A stretch of 64,000 nt of DNA from Botrimarina mediterranea (GTDB lineage Bacteria > Planctomycetota > Planctomycetia > Pirellulales > Lacipirellulaceae), in assembly GCF_007753265.1 (NCBI RefSeq), contig NZ_CP036349.1, positions 5,640,862 to 5,704,861 on the forward strand, written 5' to 3'. The translations under genes and the position numbers were made by a program. Shown piece by piece: positions 16,101 through 26,256 of this stretch. Every line of letters begins with the position of its first letter. Position 1 is the first letter of the stretch. Under the pieces are notes generated by a model. The model ran no database searches and had not been told where the DNA came from. It saw only the letters and a list, made by a program, of their open reading frames with translations.

Positions 16101-16778
16101 TTACACCGCCAGACGAACGCTGGGGCTCATCGTCGCCGAGATGTAAACACTCTTGACGTAGATGCCCTTTACCGCCGACGGCTTCATGGCGACGACCTTA
16201 TCGACGAAGGCGGCGATGTTGGCGGCGAGCTTGTCGTTGTCGAAACTCAGCTTGCCGACAATCGCCTGGACGTTCCCGCCCTTGTCATTGCGGAACTCGA
16301 CCTTACCGGCCTTGTATTCATTAACAACGGTGGCCGGATCGGGCGTCACCGTTCCGGCACGGGGCGATGGCATCAAGCCACGCGGGCCAAGCACCCGACC
16401 CAGCGGGCTGATGGTCTTCATCATGTCGGGGGTGGCGATACAGACGTCGAAGTCCGTCCAGCCGTCCATGATCCTCTTCGCTAGCTCGTCATCACCGACA
16501 TGGTCGGCGCCGGCTGCCTCGGCCGCTTTCGCGGCGGGACCCTTCGCGAACACGACGATCCGCTGAACCTTGCCGATGCCGTTAGGCAGCACGATCGAGC
16601 CGCGGACAATCTGATCCGCTTGCGTGTGGTCGACGCCTAGACGCATCGCCACCTCGACCGACTGGTCGAACTTCGCGGCGTCGAAGCTCTTCAGAGTCGC
16701 GACCGCTTCGCTGAGCGGCAGCGCGTCGGCCGGCCGCTTCTTATTAGCGGACTTCAACCGCTTACTTACTTTAGGCAT
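16101..16778 (-). CDS. rplA: 50S ribosomal protein L1
   Basis: 225 residues from the ATG at 16778 ([14 protein letters not shown]); an upstream in-frame start would add non-family sequence. L1 forms the mobile stalk at the E site. Family blocks are [20 protein letters not shown], the Gly/Pro-rich [20 protein letters not shown], and the C-terminal [19 protein letters not shown]. In many bacteria L1 represses its own rplK-rplA message. Confidence 0.97.
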   Translation of the reverse strand: MPKVSKRLKSANKKRPADALPLSEAVATLKSFDAAKFDQSVEVAMRLGVDHTQADQIVRGSIVLPNGIGKVQRIVVFAKGPAAKAAEAAGADHVGDDELAKRIMDGWTDFDVCIATPDMMKTISPLGRVLGPRGLMPSPRAGTVTPDPATVVNEYKAGKVEFRNDKGGNVQAIVGKLSFDNDKLAANIAAFVDKVVAMKPSAVKGIYVKSVYISATMSPSVRLAV

Positions 16779-16936
16779 CGCTGCTTCACTCCCCGGTGAC
16801 GGGTGAAAGGCCCTGCGCCAGCTGCCAAGCCGCGTTGGGGCGATAGGGGGGAAGTGTGGTCCAAACCGCCGGCTCACGGGGTCCGGCGTCCCACCTTCGG
16901 TGCGTCGCTTAACTCGAATCGACTAATTTGCGCTTT

Positions 16937-17362
16937 TTAGCCCTCGACCACAAGCCCCATACTGCGGGCCGTGCCGGCAATCATCCGCGACGCGTGCTCC
17001 AGGTCGCGGGCGTTGAGGTCGTTCATCTTCATCTTGGCGATGTCTTCCAGCTGGGCCTGGGTCACCTTGCCGACCTTGGTCTTGTTCGGCACGCCGGACC
17101 CCTTGGCCAAGCCGGCCGTCTTCTTCAGCAGCACGGCTGCGGGGGGGCTCTTGGTGATAAACTCGAACGAGCGGTCGTTGTAAACGCTCACCACGACCGG
17201 GATCATCATCCCGTTTGCTTCGCGCGTGGCGTCGTTGAACGCCTGCACGAACTGGCCGAGGTTCACGCCGTACTTACCGAGCGCCGTACCAACCGGCGGC
17301 GCCGGCGTGGCCTGCCCGCCCGGGATCTGGAACTTCGCTTGTCCGACTAATTGCTTCGCCAT
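16937..17362 (-). CDS. rplK: 50S ribosomal protein L11
   Basis: 141 residues, the standard length. The N-terminal domain has [20 protein letters not shown] with the proline-rich helix that thiostrepton binds against. The C-terminal rRNA-binding domain includes [14 protein letters not shown]. It forms the GTPase-associated centre with L10 and L7/L12. It is the first ribosomal gene after nusG. Confidence 0.97.
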   Translation of the reverse strand: MAKQLVGQAKFQIPGGQATPAPPVGTALGKYGVNLGQFVQAFNDATREANGMMIPVVVSVYNDRSFEFITKSPPAAVLLKKTAGLAKGSGVPNKTKVGKVTQAQLEDIAKMKMNDLNARDLEHASRMIAGTARSMGLVVEG

Positions 17363-17410
17363 CTTTGATTCTTCCTCAGGCCGCCGCCCCTCGAGGCGTA
17401 AGCCCGCTTG

Positions 17411-18217
17411 CTAAAGCTTTTCTACCTGCCAGTATTCCAGTTCGACGGGCGTCGAACGGCCGAAAATGCTGATCATTACCGTGATCTTGCCACTCTGCTG
17501 ATCGATCGTGTCGACGTCGCCCTCGAAGTTCTCGAAGTTTCCGTCGATGACCTTCACCTTGTCGCCTTCGGCGAACTTGATGTTCAGCTTTGGCGCGTCG
17601 TCTTCGCCCTGCTCGCCCTCGTCCTTGGGCAGGATCTTAGCGATGTCGGCCGGGCTCATTGGGATCGGCTTGCCGGCCGCCCCCGTGAAGTCACCGATGC
17701 CCGACGTCTCGCGGATCGCGAACCACGTGTCGTCGTTGACGTGCATCTGGACGGCGATATAGCCCGGCCAGATCTTTCGTTCGACGGTCTTCTTCTTGCC
17801 GCTCTTGAACTCCGTGACCTTCTCGGTCGGGACGATGATCTCGCCGAAATAGCGGTCGATCCCCTCGATGGCCACCTTGCGCCTTAGCGCGTCCGACGCG
17901 GTCCGCTCGCGGTTGCTCTGCACCTTGAGGATGTACCACTCAAGCTGGATATCCTCGTCGAACTCGCCGGCGCCGAGCTCCTCGATGGGCCCGGCGGGGG
18001 ACTCCTCGACAGGCTCGTCGTCGTCCATCTGGGCCTCGAGCTCGTCGAGCTCGCGGATCAACGCCGCCTTCGCCAGGGCCGCTTCGTCCGGGGCCGCCTC
18101 TTCAACGGGCGTCGTGTCGACCGCATCGGCATCCGGCAAGCCGCCATCAGCGGCAGCGGACGTTTCGTCCACGGCTTCGGGCTGCTTGGAGTCGGTAGGT
18201 AGCGTTTCGTCGCTCAA
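17411..18217 (-). CDS. nusG: Transcription termination/antitermination factor NusG with acidic N-terminal extension
   Basis: 268 residues, against about 180 in E. coli. The NGN domain begins near residue 92 (EWYILKVQSNRERTASDAL) and contains IWPGYIAVQM. The KOW domain near 214-268 has FAEGDKVKVIDGNFENFEGD and ends EYWQVEKL. NusG binds the polymerase clamp and couples it to Rho or the ribosome. The first 90 residues are almost entirely Asp, Glu, Ala and Pro and look disordered. There is also an acidic insert between NGN and KOW (KDEGEQGEDDAPK). Confidence 0.95.
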   Translation of the reverse strand: MSDETLPTDSKQPEAVDETSAAADGGLPDADAVDTTPVEEAAPDEAALAKAALIRELDELEAQMDDDEPVEESPAGPIEELGAGEFDEDIQLEWYILKVQSNRERTASDALRRKVAIEGIDRYFGEIIVPTEKVTEFKSGKKKTVERKIWPGYIAVQMHVNDDTWFAIRETSGIGDFTGAAGKPIPMSPADIAKILPKDEGEQGEDDAPKLNIKFAEGDKVKVIDGNFENFEGDVDTIDQQSGKITVMISIFGRSTPVELEYWQVEKL

Positions 18218-18273
18218 CGTAACCTCGTCTCGGTGGGCCGGCTCGTGGCGGGCCCGATGATGTCAGACACCGC

Positions 18274-18765
18274 TCAACCGAACAGACCGGCGATATCCGT
18301 AAGCATCTGCCCCGACAGCACCCACTTCAGGATCCAGTCGTACAGAAACAGCAGCGCCGCTAGGCCGAAGATCACGAAGATCACAACGCCCGACGCCTTG
18401 AACAACTCATTCTGAGTCGGCCAGCTCACCTTGCCCATCTCCGCCTCGACGGCGATGAGGAACTCGGCGAACTTGGGGAACTGGATCAAGCGGAACGCCG
18501 CCCAGCCCGTAACGGCCAGGAAGGCCAAGGGGACGCCGATCGATACGTTGTCGCCGAACCCCTCTCCTTCAAGCCAATTCCGCAGCGACCAGGCGCCTGA
18601 CGCCAGCACGACGCCGATTGCGATCAACGTCCACTGCCGGGCGTAGCGCCCTTGCTTCGGCTTGAAGAGCCTGAGCTGGAACAGTTCTTGGAGGTAAGCG
18701 GTCACCGTGTTTGCCTTCGTCGCGATGGCGGTCAATGCCCGCCCTGTCTCGTACCCGCTGGCCAT
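18274..18765 (-). CDS. secE: Preprotein translocase subunit SecE
   Basis: 163 residues with three predicted membrane segments (about residues 45-60, 75-95 and 125-150), like the E. coli form rather than the short one-segment form. The conserved amphipathic region AEFLIAVEAEMGKVSWPT precedes the last membrane helix. SecE clamps SecY in the inner membrane. It precedes nusG, as in most bacteria. Confidence 0.93.
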   Translation of the reverse strand: MASGYETGRALTAIATKANTVTAYLQELFQLRLFKPKQGRYARQWTLIAIGVVLASGAWSLRNWLEGEGFGDNVSIGVPLAFLAVTGWAAFRLIQFPKFAEFLIAVEAEMGKVSWPTQNELFKASGVVIFVIFGLAALLFLYDWILKWVLSGQMLTDIAGLFG

Positions 18766-18847
18766 CCCTTAGCCGGCGGCGTGCATCCTGCGGTTGTGTC
18801 GCATCCGTCGATCAACTTTCAATCGCGACCGGTCGGCCGCCGGTCAG

Positions 18848-18920
18848 CAGGGGCGGTGGGACTCGAACTCACAACCCCCGGTTTTGGAGACCGGTGCTCT
18901 GCCAATTGAGCTACGCCCCT
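18848..18920 (-). tRNA. trnW: tRNA-Trp (CCA)
   Basis: 73 bases. The acceptor stem AGGGGCG pairs with CGCCCCT, the anticodon stem CCGGT/ACCGG encloses CTCCAAA (anticodon CCA), and the T loop is TTCGAGT. The 3' CCA is not encoded. It lies between tuf and secE, as in many bacteria. Confidence 0.95.
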
Positions 18921-18927
18921 AATAACA

Positions 18928-19005
18928 GAAGCCCGAATGACGAATTCCGAATGACGAAGGGGCTACCGCCGCCTATTCGTCATTCGTCATTCGTGCTTCG
19001 TCATT
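18928..19005. repeat. GAATGACGA-type inverted repeat between tuf and tRNA-Trp
   Basis: The left arm GAAGCCCGAATGACGAATTC and the right arm TCGTCATTCGTCATTCGTGC are complementary over most of their length. The right arm reaches to within 5 bases of the tuf stop. A related word (ATTCGTCATTCGGAGC) occurs at 15-30. Confidence 0.5.
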
Positions 19006-19009
19006 ACAA

Positions 19010-20209
<1,200 letters not shown>

Positions 20210-20339
20210 CTTTGCTCTCTGAACTCGCTAAGGTAGTTGCTGGAAGGGGTGCTTGTTTGAAAAGCCGCTCTCTGTACTCGTTCCAATCGCAACGGGGCTG
20301 GCTTTCGACAACCGCCCTTCTCAATGGCGGCCGCCGCAG

Positions 20340-20412
<73 letters not shown>

Positions 20413-20563
20413 AGGGGGTTGAGCGTTCAGCTGTCAGCGCCCTCCCACAAGGAAAATGGGCGTTCAGCCAACAGCTCGCAGCGTTGCAACTCCGTTCGAT
20501 TGTGGTTACCGCGTTTAACTCTTTTAGCCGAAAGCCGACAGCCAATCGCCGCCAGCTTCCTTA

Positions 20564-20634
20564 AGCGGGTGAAGGGAATCGAACCCTCGTCATCAGCTTG
20601 GAAGGCTGTTGCTCTACCATTGAGCTACACCCGC
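20564..20634 (-). tRNA. trnG: tRNA-Gly (UCC)
   Basis: 71 bases. The acceptor GCGGGTG pairs with CACCCGC and the anticodon loop CTTCCAA gives anticodon TCC. The outermost anticodon-stem pair is A-A, a mismatch; the remaining four pairs are good. Position matches glyT. Confidence 0.93.
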
Positions 20635-20844
20635 AGCTGAGAGGCGAAAGTGGAATGCGGAAAGGCGAGTAGCCCAACGGTCCTCCACCTTCACCAACTG
20701 ACGAAACCTTCGTGTCGCCTCCGCTTTCGCTTCTCAATCACTTCTCTTGCGAGCGACACCCTGGCGAAGCCAAGCAAAGCCGCCCAATCAATCTAGGCGA
20801 GCGACATCCTGGCGATAGCCAGGTGGAGCCGCCCATAAGCACAG

Positions 20845-20927
20845 TGGTGGGTGCAGGACTCGAACCTGCGAAGGCGTAAGCCATCTGATTTACAGTCAGA
20901 CCCGTTTGACCACTTCGGTAACCCACC
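20845..20927 (-). tRNA. trnY: tRNA-Tyr (GUA)
   Basis: 83 bases with a long variable arm, as expected for a class II tRNA. The acceptor GGTGGGT pairs with ACCCACC, and the anticodon stem TCTGA/TCAGA encloses CTGTAAA (anticodon GTA). Position matches tyrU. Confidence 0.95.
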
Positions 20928-21108
20928 TTGTTTCGGCGTCGCCGCCCTGCCTTCGCGTCGCCTGCGGGCTCTCGCCCCCGGCAACCCGACCCCTTGGCTC
21001 GCAGCCGACCAAGGCCAGCCCGCCAAAGCGGCCGCCTTCGCCGCTCCCGCCGCAACATCCGCCAACCACCGACGGCAAGCCCATCGGCTGCCGCCCGTCG
21101 CCGGCCAA

Positions 21109-21181
21109 AGCTAGCGGAGGGACTTGAACCCACAACCTGCTGATTACAAATCAGCTGCTCTGCCAATTGAGCTACGCTAGC
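21109..21181 (-). tRNA. trnT: tRNA-Thr (UGU)
   Basis: 73 bases. The acceptor GCTAGCG pairs with CGCTAGC, and the anticodon stem GCTGA/TCAGC encloses TTTGTAA (anticodon TGT). It is the first tRNA of the tuf operon, in the place of E. coli thrU. Confidence 0.95.
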
Positions 21182-21700
21182 AACACAAGTGACGCCCCAG
21201 GCCTCACCCGCCGTCAGCGGGCCTGCCCAGCACTCCGGCGGTCTCGAGAAACTAACCTTTCAGCTCGCTCTGAGATCAACCGACTGCTGGCGACGGATCA
21301 AGTTCACCCTGGACAAGCCTTTATCGGCGCCTGCCCCGGGTAACCTCACTCCGTACCGGAAGCCGGAAAGTCGTGGGAATCGCCCAATATAGCGGGGGGC
21401 CTGTACCCCGCAACCCCACCACCCATGGCATTCGTGGCGGTTTCCGCAAAGATTTCGCGGCCCAACTGGGGCATTCGGCGAGAGGCCCCAAAAAAAACTT
21501 TGCTCGCCGAAGCCGACGCGACGCCTCCGCCCACGGCGCCAGAGCCGCGCCAGATCGCCCAGGATGCGTCATAGCGGCCACCTGCGCTAGAAGTGGACAC
21601 ATGTATCGCTTCGGCCGGCTGCGCAGAATGCAAGCCATTGAGCAGGGTCACCCCGCCCAATGGCTTGATCGATGCTCTTGAATCTCGAAGTTCGTCGGCC
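21182..21700. other. Upstream region of the tRNA-tuf operon
   Basis: 519 bases between the first tRNA of the operon and the sigma factor stop. Nothing here looks like a real gene on either strand. A candidate promoter for the tRNA-tuf operon lies at 21386-21413. Confidence 0.5.
21386..21413 (-). promoter_or_regulatory. Candidate promoter for the tRNA-tuf operon
   Basis: On the minus strand TTGCGG (21408-21413) and TATATT (21386-21391) are separated by 16 bases, close to a sigma-70 consensus in a very GC-rich stretch. It lies about 205 bases upstream of tRNA-Thr(UGU). Confidence 0.35.
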
Positions 21701-23401
21701 CTAGAGCTCCAGCGCGATCCGATCCTCGGCTGCGGCTTTCCGCAGCTTCGTCAACGCCCGGGCCTCGATCTGCCGGACCCGCTCCTTGGTGACCCCCATC
21801 TCGGCGCCCACTTCCTTGAGCGTCAGCGGCTCGCGGTTGTGGTCGAGGCCGAAGCGGCGGATCACGATCTGCTGCTCGCGGTCGTCCAGCCGGCGGAGGA
21901 TCTTGCGGATCTTTTCCACCCGGTCGGCCTGGGCCGCCTCGCGCAGCACGGGGTTCGCCCGGTGCTCTTCGGTGGCGTCGAACAGTTCGTCGTAGCTGGT
22001 CCGGAACCGGTCCTGGTGCTTGTATTCACCGGGAATCGTCCGGGCGTAGTTCTTTACGATCGCCCAGGTGGCGTACGTGCTGAACTTGTTGCCACGGGCG
22101 AAGTCGAACTTCTCGATCGCCTTCATCAGCGAGACGTTGCCGTCGCTGACCAGCTCGAAGAAGCTCTGATTGGGGGTCATCCGCTTCTTGGCGATCGACA
22201 CCACCAGCCGCAGGTTGGCCCGCGACAGGTAGTTCTTCACCTCGACCGCTTGGGCGTACAGGTCCTCGATCTCGTCCATCACGGCCGTCTGCGGACGCTC
22301 GGCGTTGAGCGTGTCACGGAGCCGCGCGGCCTTGAACTTGAGGTAGTTGTACTTGCGGAACAGGTGGGCCTCTTGCTCACGGGTGAGCAGCGGGACCTCG
22401 TACAGGCTCGCCAAGTAGGCCGGCAAGTCGCTCGGGCGGCGGACCTTCCGCGGGGTCGTCTCGGCCTCAGGCATCGGGCCCAGGCAGGCCGCGTCGGCGC
22501 CGCGACGGCGGAAGCGGTCGTTGGCGATGAAGTCCAGCGGCAGCCGCTGGATCCGCTCGTAACGGGCCTCGGCCACCAGGCGATAGATCGTGGTCTTCGA
22601 GCGGGCGTAGCGTTTCATCAGCTTCTCGACCGAGATTCCACTGCGGTGCTCGTCGAGGATCTGCTCCTTCTGCCGGTCGGTCAGCACACCGCCGGTCTCG
22701 GCAAAGATCGCCTCTTTCTCCTCGTGGGTCGCCAGGGTCGCCCGCACGGTGTCCGCCGTGCGGCCGGTGCGGTCCACCAGCAGACGGATCGCCTCGGGAC
22801 GGCTGTGGCCCTCGTCCGCCAGACGGCGGGCGTGGTCGATCAGCTCGGCCCGCTCTTCGACGGTGAGCTGGCGGAACCGCGCGCCGCGCTCGACCCGCTC
22901 CTGATTGGCGCGGACGAACCGATCGACACTGCTCCGCAAGAAGCCAACGCGCTTCCGGCCGTCGAACACCAGCCTACGGCTCACGAGGCCGGCCTCACGC
23001 CAGCGGGCGATCGTCTTGGTCGAAACGTTGAACTGCTTGGCGAGGTCCTCGACGGTGAGCACCTGCTCGCCGACGGCGTCGGCGGGCAGATCGACCGAGT
23101 CGCTGAGGTCCTCCACCAACAGGCGGAGGTCGTGGATCAGGTCGATCCCCGGCGCCTTGTCGCGGTCGGGACGGACCCAACCGCGGCATCCGATGCGGTT
23201 TACCACACGATCGACGGCGTAGTCGCGGGATGGATCGAGCTCCGCCACGGCGCGCTCGACCTCTTCGAGGTGGCGCAGACGCTCATCCACACTCGACCGG
23301 CGGATTTGCTGCCGGCGAATCTCCTCGATAGCGTCGATGCGATAGGTGCGTTGCATGGCGAATTCAAGCGGATTGCGAACGATTAGGGACGGCCGCGTCA
23401 T
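21701..23401 (-). CDS. Sigma-70-family factor with an N-terminal helix-turn-helix module
   Basis: 566 residues. The C-terminal third is a sigma factor: a region 1.2-like stretch (about 324-360), region 2 with NLRLVVSIAKKR and KFDFARGNKFSTYATW (about 393-446), and region 4 ending KEVGAEMGVTKERVRQIEAR (529-548). Region 2.4 differs from RpoD: it reads AIVKNYARTIPGEYKHQDRF instead of the WWIRQAITRA form. Residues 1-300 are unusual: a MerR/excisionase-like helix-turn-helix (115-138, LTVEDLAKQFNVSTKTIARW), a possible second (about 200-225) and a third resolvase-like one (253-278, LMKRYARSKTTIYRL). Region 1.1 is absent. The gene stands alone. Start alternatives are 23401 and an internal ATG at 23356. 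Confidence 0.85.
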   Translation of the reverse strand: MTRPSLIVRNPLEFAMQRTYRIDAIEEIRRQQIRRSSVDERLRHLEEVERAVAELDPSRDYAVDRVVNRIGCRGWVRPDRDKAPGIDLIHDLRLLVEDLSDSVDLPADAVGEQVLTVEDLAKQFNVSTKTIARWREAGLVSRRLVFDGRKRVGFLRSSVDRFVRANQERVERGARFRQLTVEERAELIDHARRLADEGHSRPEAIRLLVDRTGRTADTVRATLATHEEKEAIFAETGGVLTDRQKEQILDEHRSGISVEKLMKRYARSKTTIYRLVAEARYERIQRLPLDFIANDRFRRRGADAACLGPMPEAETTPRKVRRPSDLPAYLASLYEVPLLTREQEAHLFRKYNYLKFKAARLRDTLNAERPQTAVMDEIEDLYAQAVEVKNYLSRANLRLVVSIAKKRMTPNQSFFELVSDGNVSLMKAIEKFDFARGNKFSTYATWAIVKNYARTIPGEYKHQDRFRTSYDELFDATEEHRANPVLREAAQADRVEKIRKILRRLDDREQQIVIRRFGLDHNREPLTLKEVGAEMGVTKERVRQIEARALTKLRKAAAEDRIALEL

Positions 23402-23789
23402 CCACTTCGCTGCTAGCGGATTGACCTTAGCCGTTCAGCCGCTTGCGGTTACGCGCCGGTACCCCGGTCGCGTGCGGCTGATAGTTGTACGCGGGATTTT
23501 TCGATTTGGTCGAGGGAAACCTCGTTTCTTACCGACAACTAGCCGCAAAAACCGGGCCCTAAACCCCCGCAAGGTCTCCCCAACTTACCCAAAGCCCTCC
23601 TTTGGGCGTTGAACGCTTTTCCTAGCGGGATTCGGCAGTGGCCTCGAGGCAAACGAAACGCGGGATCGCCGCCTCCCGCGGCCGCCTTGGCGTCATGCCG
23701 ACCCGCCGAGGGGTCGATCATGTATCTGACGTACCATCCCGCCACGAGGTTCAACCTGGCGGGGCACGATTCAAGGGATTGATCGCGCC
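23402..23789. other. Divergent intergenic region
   Basis: 388 bases between the divergent sigma factor and a secreted protein gene; it must hold both promoters. I see no gene, no strong repeat and no promoter I would defend. Confidence 0.4.
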
Positions 23790-25088
23790 ATGACCATCTG
23801 CCGCTGCTTTATCGCTCTCTTTGCCTGCGTTGCTGCCGCCTCGGCCGACGAGACCGTCGACCTGACGCCGTGGTCGAACATCGGCAGCGGGCCGCTGACC
23901 GTCGAGACCTCGCTGCGCTACGCGGCCAAGGTCACCGCCGAAGAAACGACCCAGGCCGTGCCCGTCCAAGGCGAGCTCTCGCTCACCTACACCCAACAAG
24001 AGCTCGCTAGCGGCCCGTCGGGCGCGCCGCGGGTGATCCGTCGCGTCGATCGCGTCACGGGCGCCGAGCTGCGCGCCGAAGCCCGTCTGCTCGTCGCCGA
24101 GGCCGACGCCTTGGGCGCGAAGGTCGTTGGCGCCAACGGCCCGCTCACGCGCGCCGAGCTCGACGTGGTGCAAGCCGCGGCCGATCCGCTCGACATCGAC
24201 GAGCTCTTGCCCGGCGGCGAGGTCCGCGACGGCGGCACCTGGAAAGTCGATCCGGCGATGGTCGGCCGGCTGATGCGGCTGGCGCCCGGCGAAGACTGCG
24301 AGCTGGTTGGCATCGTCAGCGACATCACCCCGACGCACGCCCGGCTCCGGTATGCCGGCACGATCGAGGGCGTCGCCGACGGCGCAAAGGTGGCGATCGA
24401 GCTGCGGGGCGTCGCCCTCTTCGACCGCGGCGCTGGCCGGCTCACGAAGCTGAACCTCGCTTGGAAAGAGAACCGCGAACTCGGCCCCGCCACGCCGGCC
24501 GTCGAAGCGACCGCCAAACTCAACGTCACGATCGCCGAGGGGGAAAACGAAAGCCCCATCGACTCGGACGACATCCGTCTGGCTGAGAAGCGTCAGCTCG
24601 ACGACCGCCTGCTCGTCCGCTTCGCCGCAGGCGCCTGGACACTGTTGGCGGAACGCGACTGGTTCGTCGTCGCCGAGGATCGCCGCTCGGCGACGCTCCG
24701 CCGCCTCGAGGGGGACCAGATCGCCGCCGTCACGACGATCGTCTCCGACTCGCCGCGCGACCTTGGCTTGCCCGCGTTTGAAAGCGAGGTCCGCTACGCC
24801 CTCGGCAGGGACCTCTCGCAGATCGTCCAGTCGCAGGTCACTCCCGACGACAACGGGGTCGCGCGGCTCACGGTCGCTTCGATCGGCAAAGTGGAAGAAG
24901 AGCCCGTCGCTTGGCGCCACCACCGCCTGGCGTCCGCCGACGCAGCGCTGTCGGCCACGACGACACTCCGCGTTGGCGAAGCGGGCGCGGCGGACGACAC
25001 GCCCGTACGGCGGTTGATCGAATCGGTCCGCCCGGTCACGGCGCCAAGCGAAACCGCGGCCGCCGAAGCGACCGCGGTTCGTCGATAA
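23790..25088 (+). CDS. Secreted protein of unknown function
   Basis: 432 residues. A signal peptide is clear (residues 1-19, MTICRCFIALFACVAAASA, cleaved before DETVDL). The mature protein is acidic, rich in Ala, Glu, Arg and Val, and appears beta-rich, with repeated segments such as LTYTQQELASGP and RLRYAGTIEGVADGAK. No enzyme motif is recognised. Similar secreted proteins are widespread and uncharacterised in planctomycetes. It runs convergent with a PEP-CTERM gene, with a hairpin between the two stops. Confidence 0.75.
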   Translation: MTICRCFIALFACVAAASADETVDLTPWSNIGSGPLTVETSLRYAAKVTAEETTQAVPVQGELSLTYTQQELASGPSGAPRVIRRVDRVTGAELRAEARLLVAEADALGAKVVGANGPLTRAELDVVQAAADPLDIDELLPGGEVRDGGTWKVDPAMVGRLMRLAPGEDCELVGIVSDITPTHARLRYAGTIEGVADGAKVAIELRGVALFDRGAGRLTKLNLAWKENRELGPATPAVEATAKLNVTIAEGENESPIDSDDIRLAEKRQLDDRLLVRFAAGAWTLLAERDWFVVAEDRRSATLRRLEGDQIAAVTTIVSDSPRDLGLPAFESEVRYALGRDLSQIVQSQVTPDDNGVARLTVASIGKVEEEPVAWRHHRLASADAALSATTTLRVGEAGAADDTPVRRLIESVRPVTAPSETAAAEATAVRR

Positions 25089-25097
25089 TCTCGATGG

Positions 25098-25180
25098 CAA
25101 GAACCGGGGGCTAAGGCCCCGCGGCTGATAAGTCGTTGCTGGCAAGATCAGCCGGCACGCCTTAGCGTCCGGTTCTTGCG
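25098..25180. terminator. Inverted repeat between convergent genes, probable bidirectional terminator
   Basis: 33-base arms (25098-25130 and 25148-25180) pair with few mismatches; both contain GCAAGAACCGG and the complement of GGCTGAT. It sits between the stops of two converging genes. A related word, CCGGGGGCTACCGCCACCCG, lies near 52347, so it may also be a dispersed repeat. Confidence 0.55.
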
Positions 25181-25219
25181 GTCGCCATTTCATCTACGGC
25201 GACGGACGCCAGAAGCCGC

Positions 25220-25993
25220 TTAGCGGCGGCGGGTGACGCCCGCCATTAGCAGGCCCGCAGCGCCAAGCAGCGCCGAGGTTGGCTCGGGGACCGCAACCGA
25301 CGCGGTCGCCGGCAGCGTGAGGTAGCTCGCGCTGCTGCTGGCTGATTGGAAGGTCGGGGCGACAACCGGCGGCAGGCTTTCCGACGACAGCAGCGACGCG
25401 ACGCTCGGCGTCTCATCGTCGAGAATGTCATCGAGCACGCCGTGCGCTTCGTCGATCAGGCCTTCGAGCGAAATCGGCAGTTCGTAGTCGGGGAACTCGT
25501 AGTCCGGGAAACGCTCCTCGAGGCGGTCCCGCACGCTGTCGATACGGTCGGCGACCTTGTCGAGCGCGGCGTCGACACGCTCCCGGGCCTTGGCCCGGGC
25601 CTCCGCGATTCGGTCACGTGCGTTATCGAGGATCGCATCGAGATCGGGGTTGCTGAAGTCCGGCAGTTCAATCTCCGGGAAGCCCGGCAGGTTGATCTCG
25701 GGGAGGTCGATGTCGGGGAGGTTGACGTGTGACAGGTCGATGTCCGGGATATCGAGGCGGTCCAAGACGCCGCCATCCCCCAGCACGTGATCGAGCACCG
25801 ACTCGGCCCGACCGAGCGCGCGGGCGGCGACCTCTTCGACCCGCGGCGGCAAGTTGATCTCACGGTCCGGCAGCGTCACGTTGACGCCGTAGTTCGACAG
25901 TAGTGACGAGATCGAGGACAGCGAGAACGCCTCGGCCTGGGGCGCCGCCGTCGCGATCGAGACGGCGACCGCCGTGAGGGTGAGAAGTCGCAT
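25220..25993 (-). CDS. PEP-CTERM secreted protein with Leu-Pro-Asp repeats
   Basis: 257 residues. It has an N-terminal signal peptide (about residues 1-22) and a C-terminal sorting signal: VPEPTSALLGAAGLLMAG followed by VTRRR. PEP-CTERM proteins are exported and processed by an exosortase in the membrane; none is encoded in this window. The centre (about residues 70-130) is a run of short repeats of the form LPDIDLPEINLPGFPEIELP, giving a regular beta-type repeat, followed by a charged coiled-coil-like stretch (ARDRIAEARAKARERVDAAL). Function is unknown; a cell-surface or matrix protein fits best. Confidence 0.85.
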   Translation of the reverse strand: MRLLTLTAVAVSIATAAPQAEAFSLSSISSLLSNYGVNVTLPDREINLPPRVEEVAARALGRAESVLDHVLGDGGVLDRLDIPDIDLSHVNLPDIDLPEINLPGFPEIELPDFSNPDLDAILDNARDRIAEARAKARERVDAALDKVADRIDSVRDRLEERFPDYEFPDYELPISLEGLIDEAHGVLDDILDDETPSVASLLSSESLPPVVAPTFQSASSSASYLTLPATASVAVPEPTSALLGAAGLLMAGVTRRR

Positions 25994-26198
25994 GGTGTTC
26001 CAAAGCTCCGTACTTGTTTGTTTCAGCGGGGGCGACGCATCGCCTCTTCATTCAGCACGCCGCTATCCGTTCGTTTTACGCGCCACGGCAAAACGGGCAA
26101 GCAGTAGGGCTCGCCGCGATTGGGGAAAACGTGTCGATATTGGAGGGAAGTTGCTCGCGCATCGGCCCATCGCGCTTCACGCCCGGTCTCACAATTGA

Positions 26199-26219
26199 CC
26201 CCCGGTCAATGACCGGGGG
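26199..26219 (-). terminator. Perfect hairpin downstream of glgC
   Basis: CCCCCGGTCA and TGACCGGGGG form a 10-base perfect stem with a one-base centre. It lies about 40 bases past the glgC stop. There is no T-run, so Rho-independent termination is uncertain. Confidence 0.45.
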
Positions 26220-26256
26220 CTAAATGCGGTGAGAACGACGCAGGGCGTGCTAGCAC

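Noticed and set aside
21373-21681. 102-codon plus-strand frame upstream of the tRNA cluster
   Set aside because: No start context or domain; it covers the candidate promoter region.
23751-25193. 480-codon open frame on the minus strand opposite the secreted-protein gene
   Set aside because: It is an antisense reading with low-complexity Arg/Gly/Asp content; the plus-strand gene has a signal peptide and the codon pattern expected.
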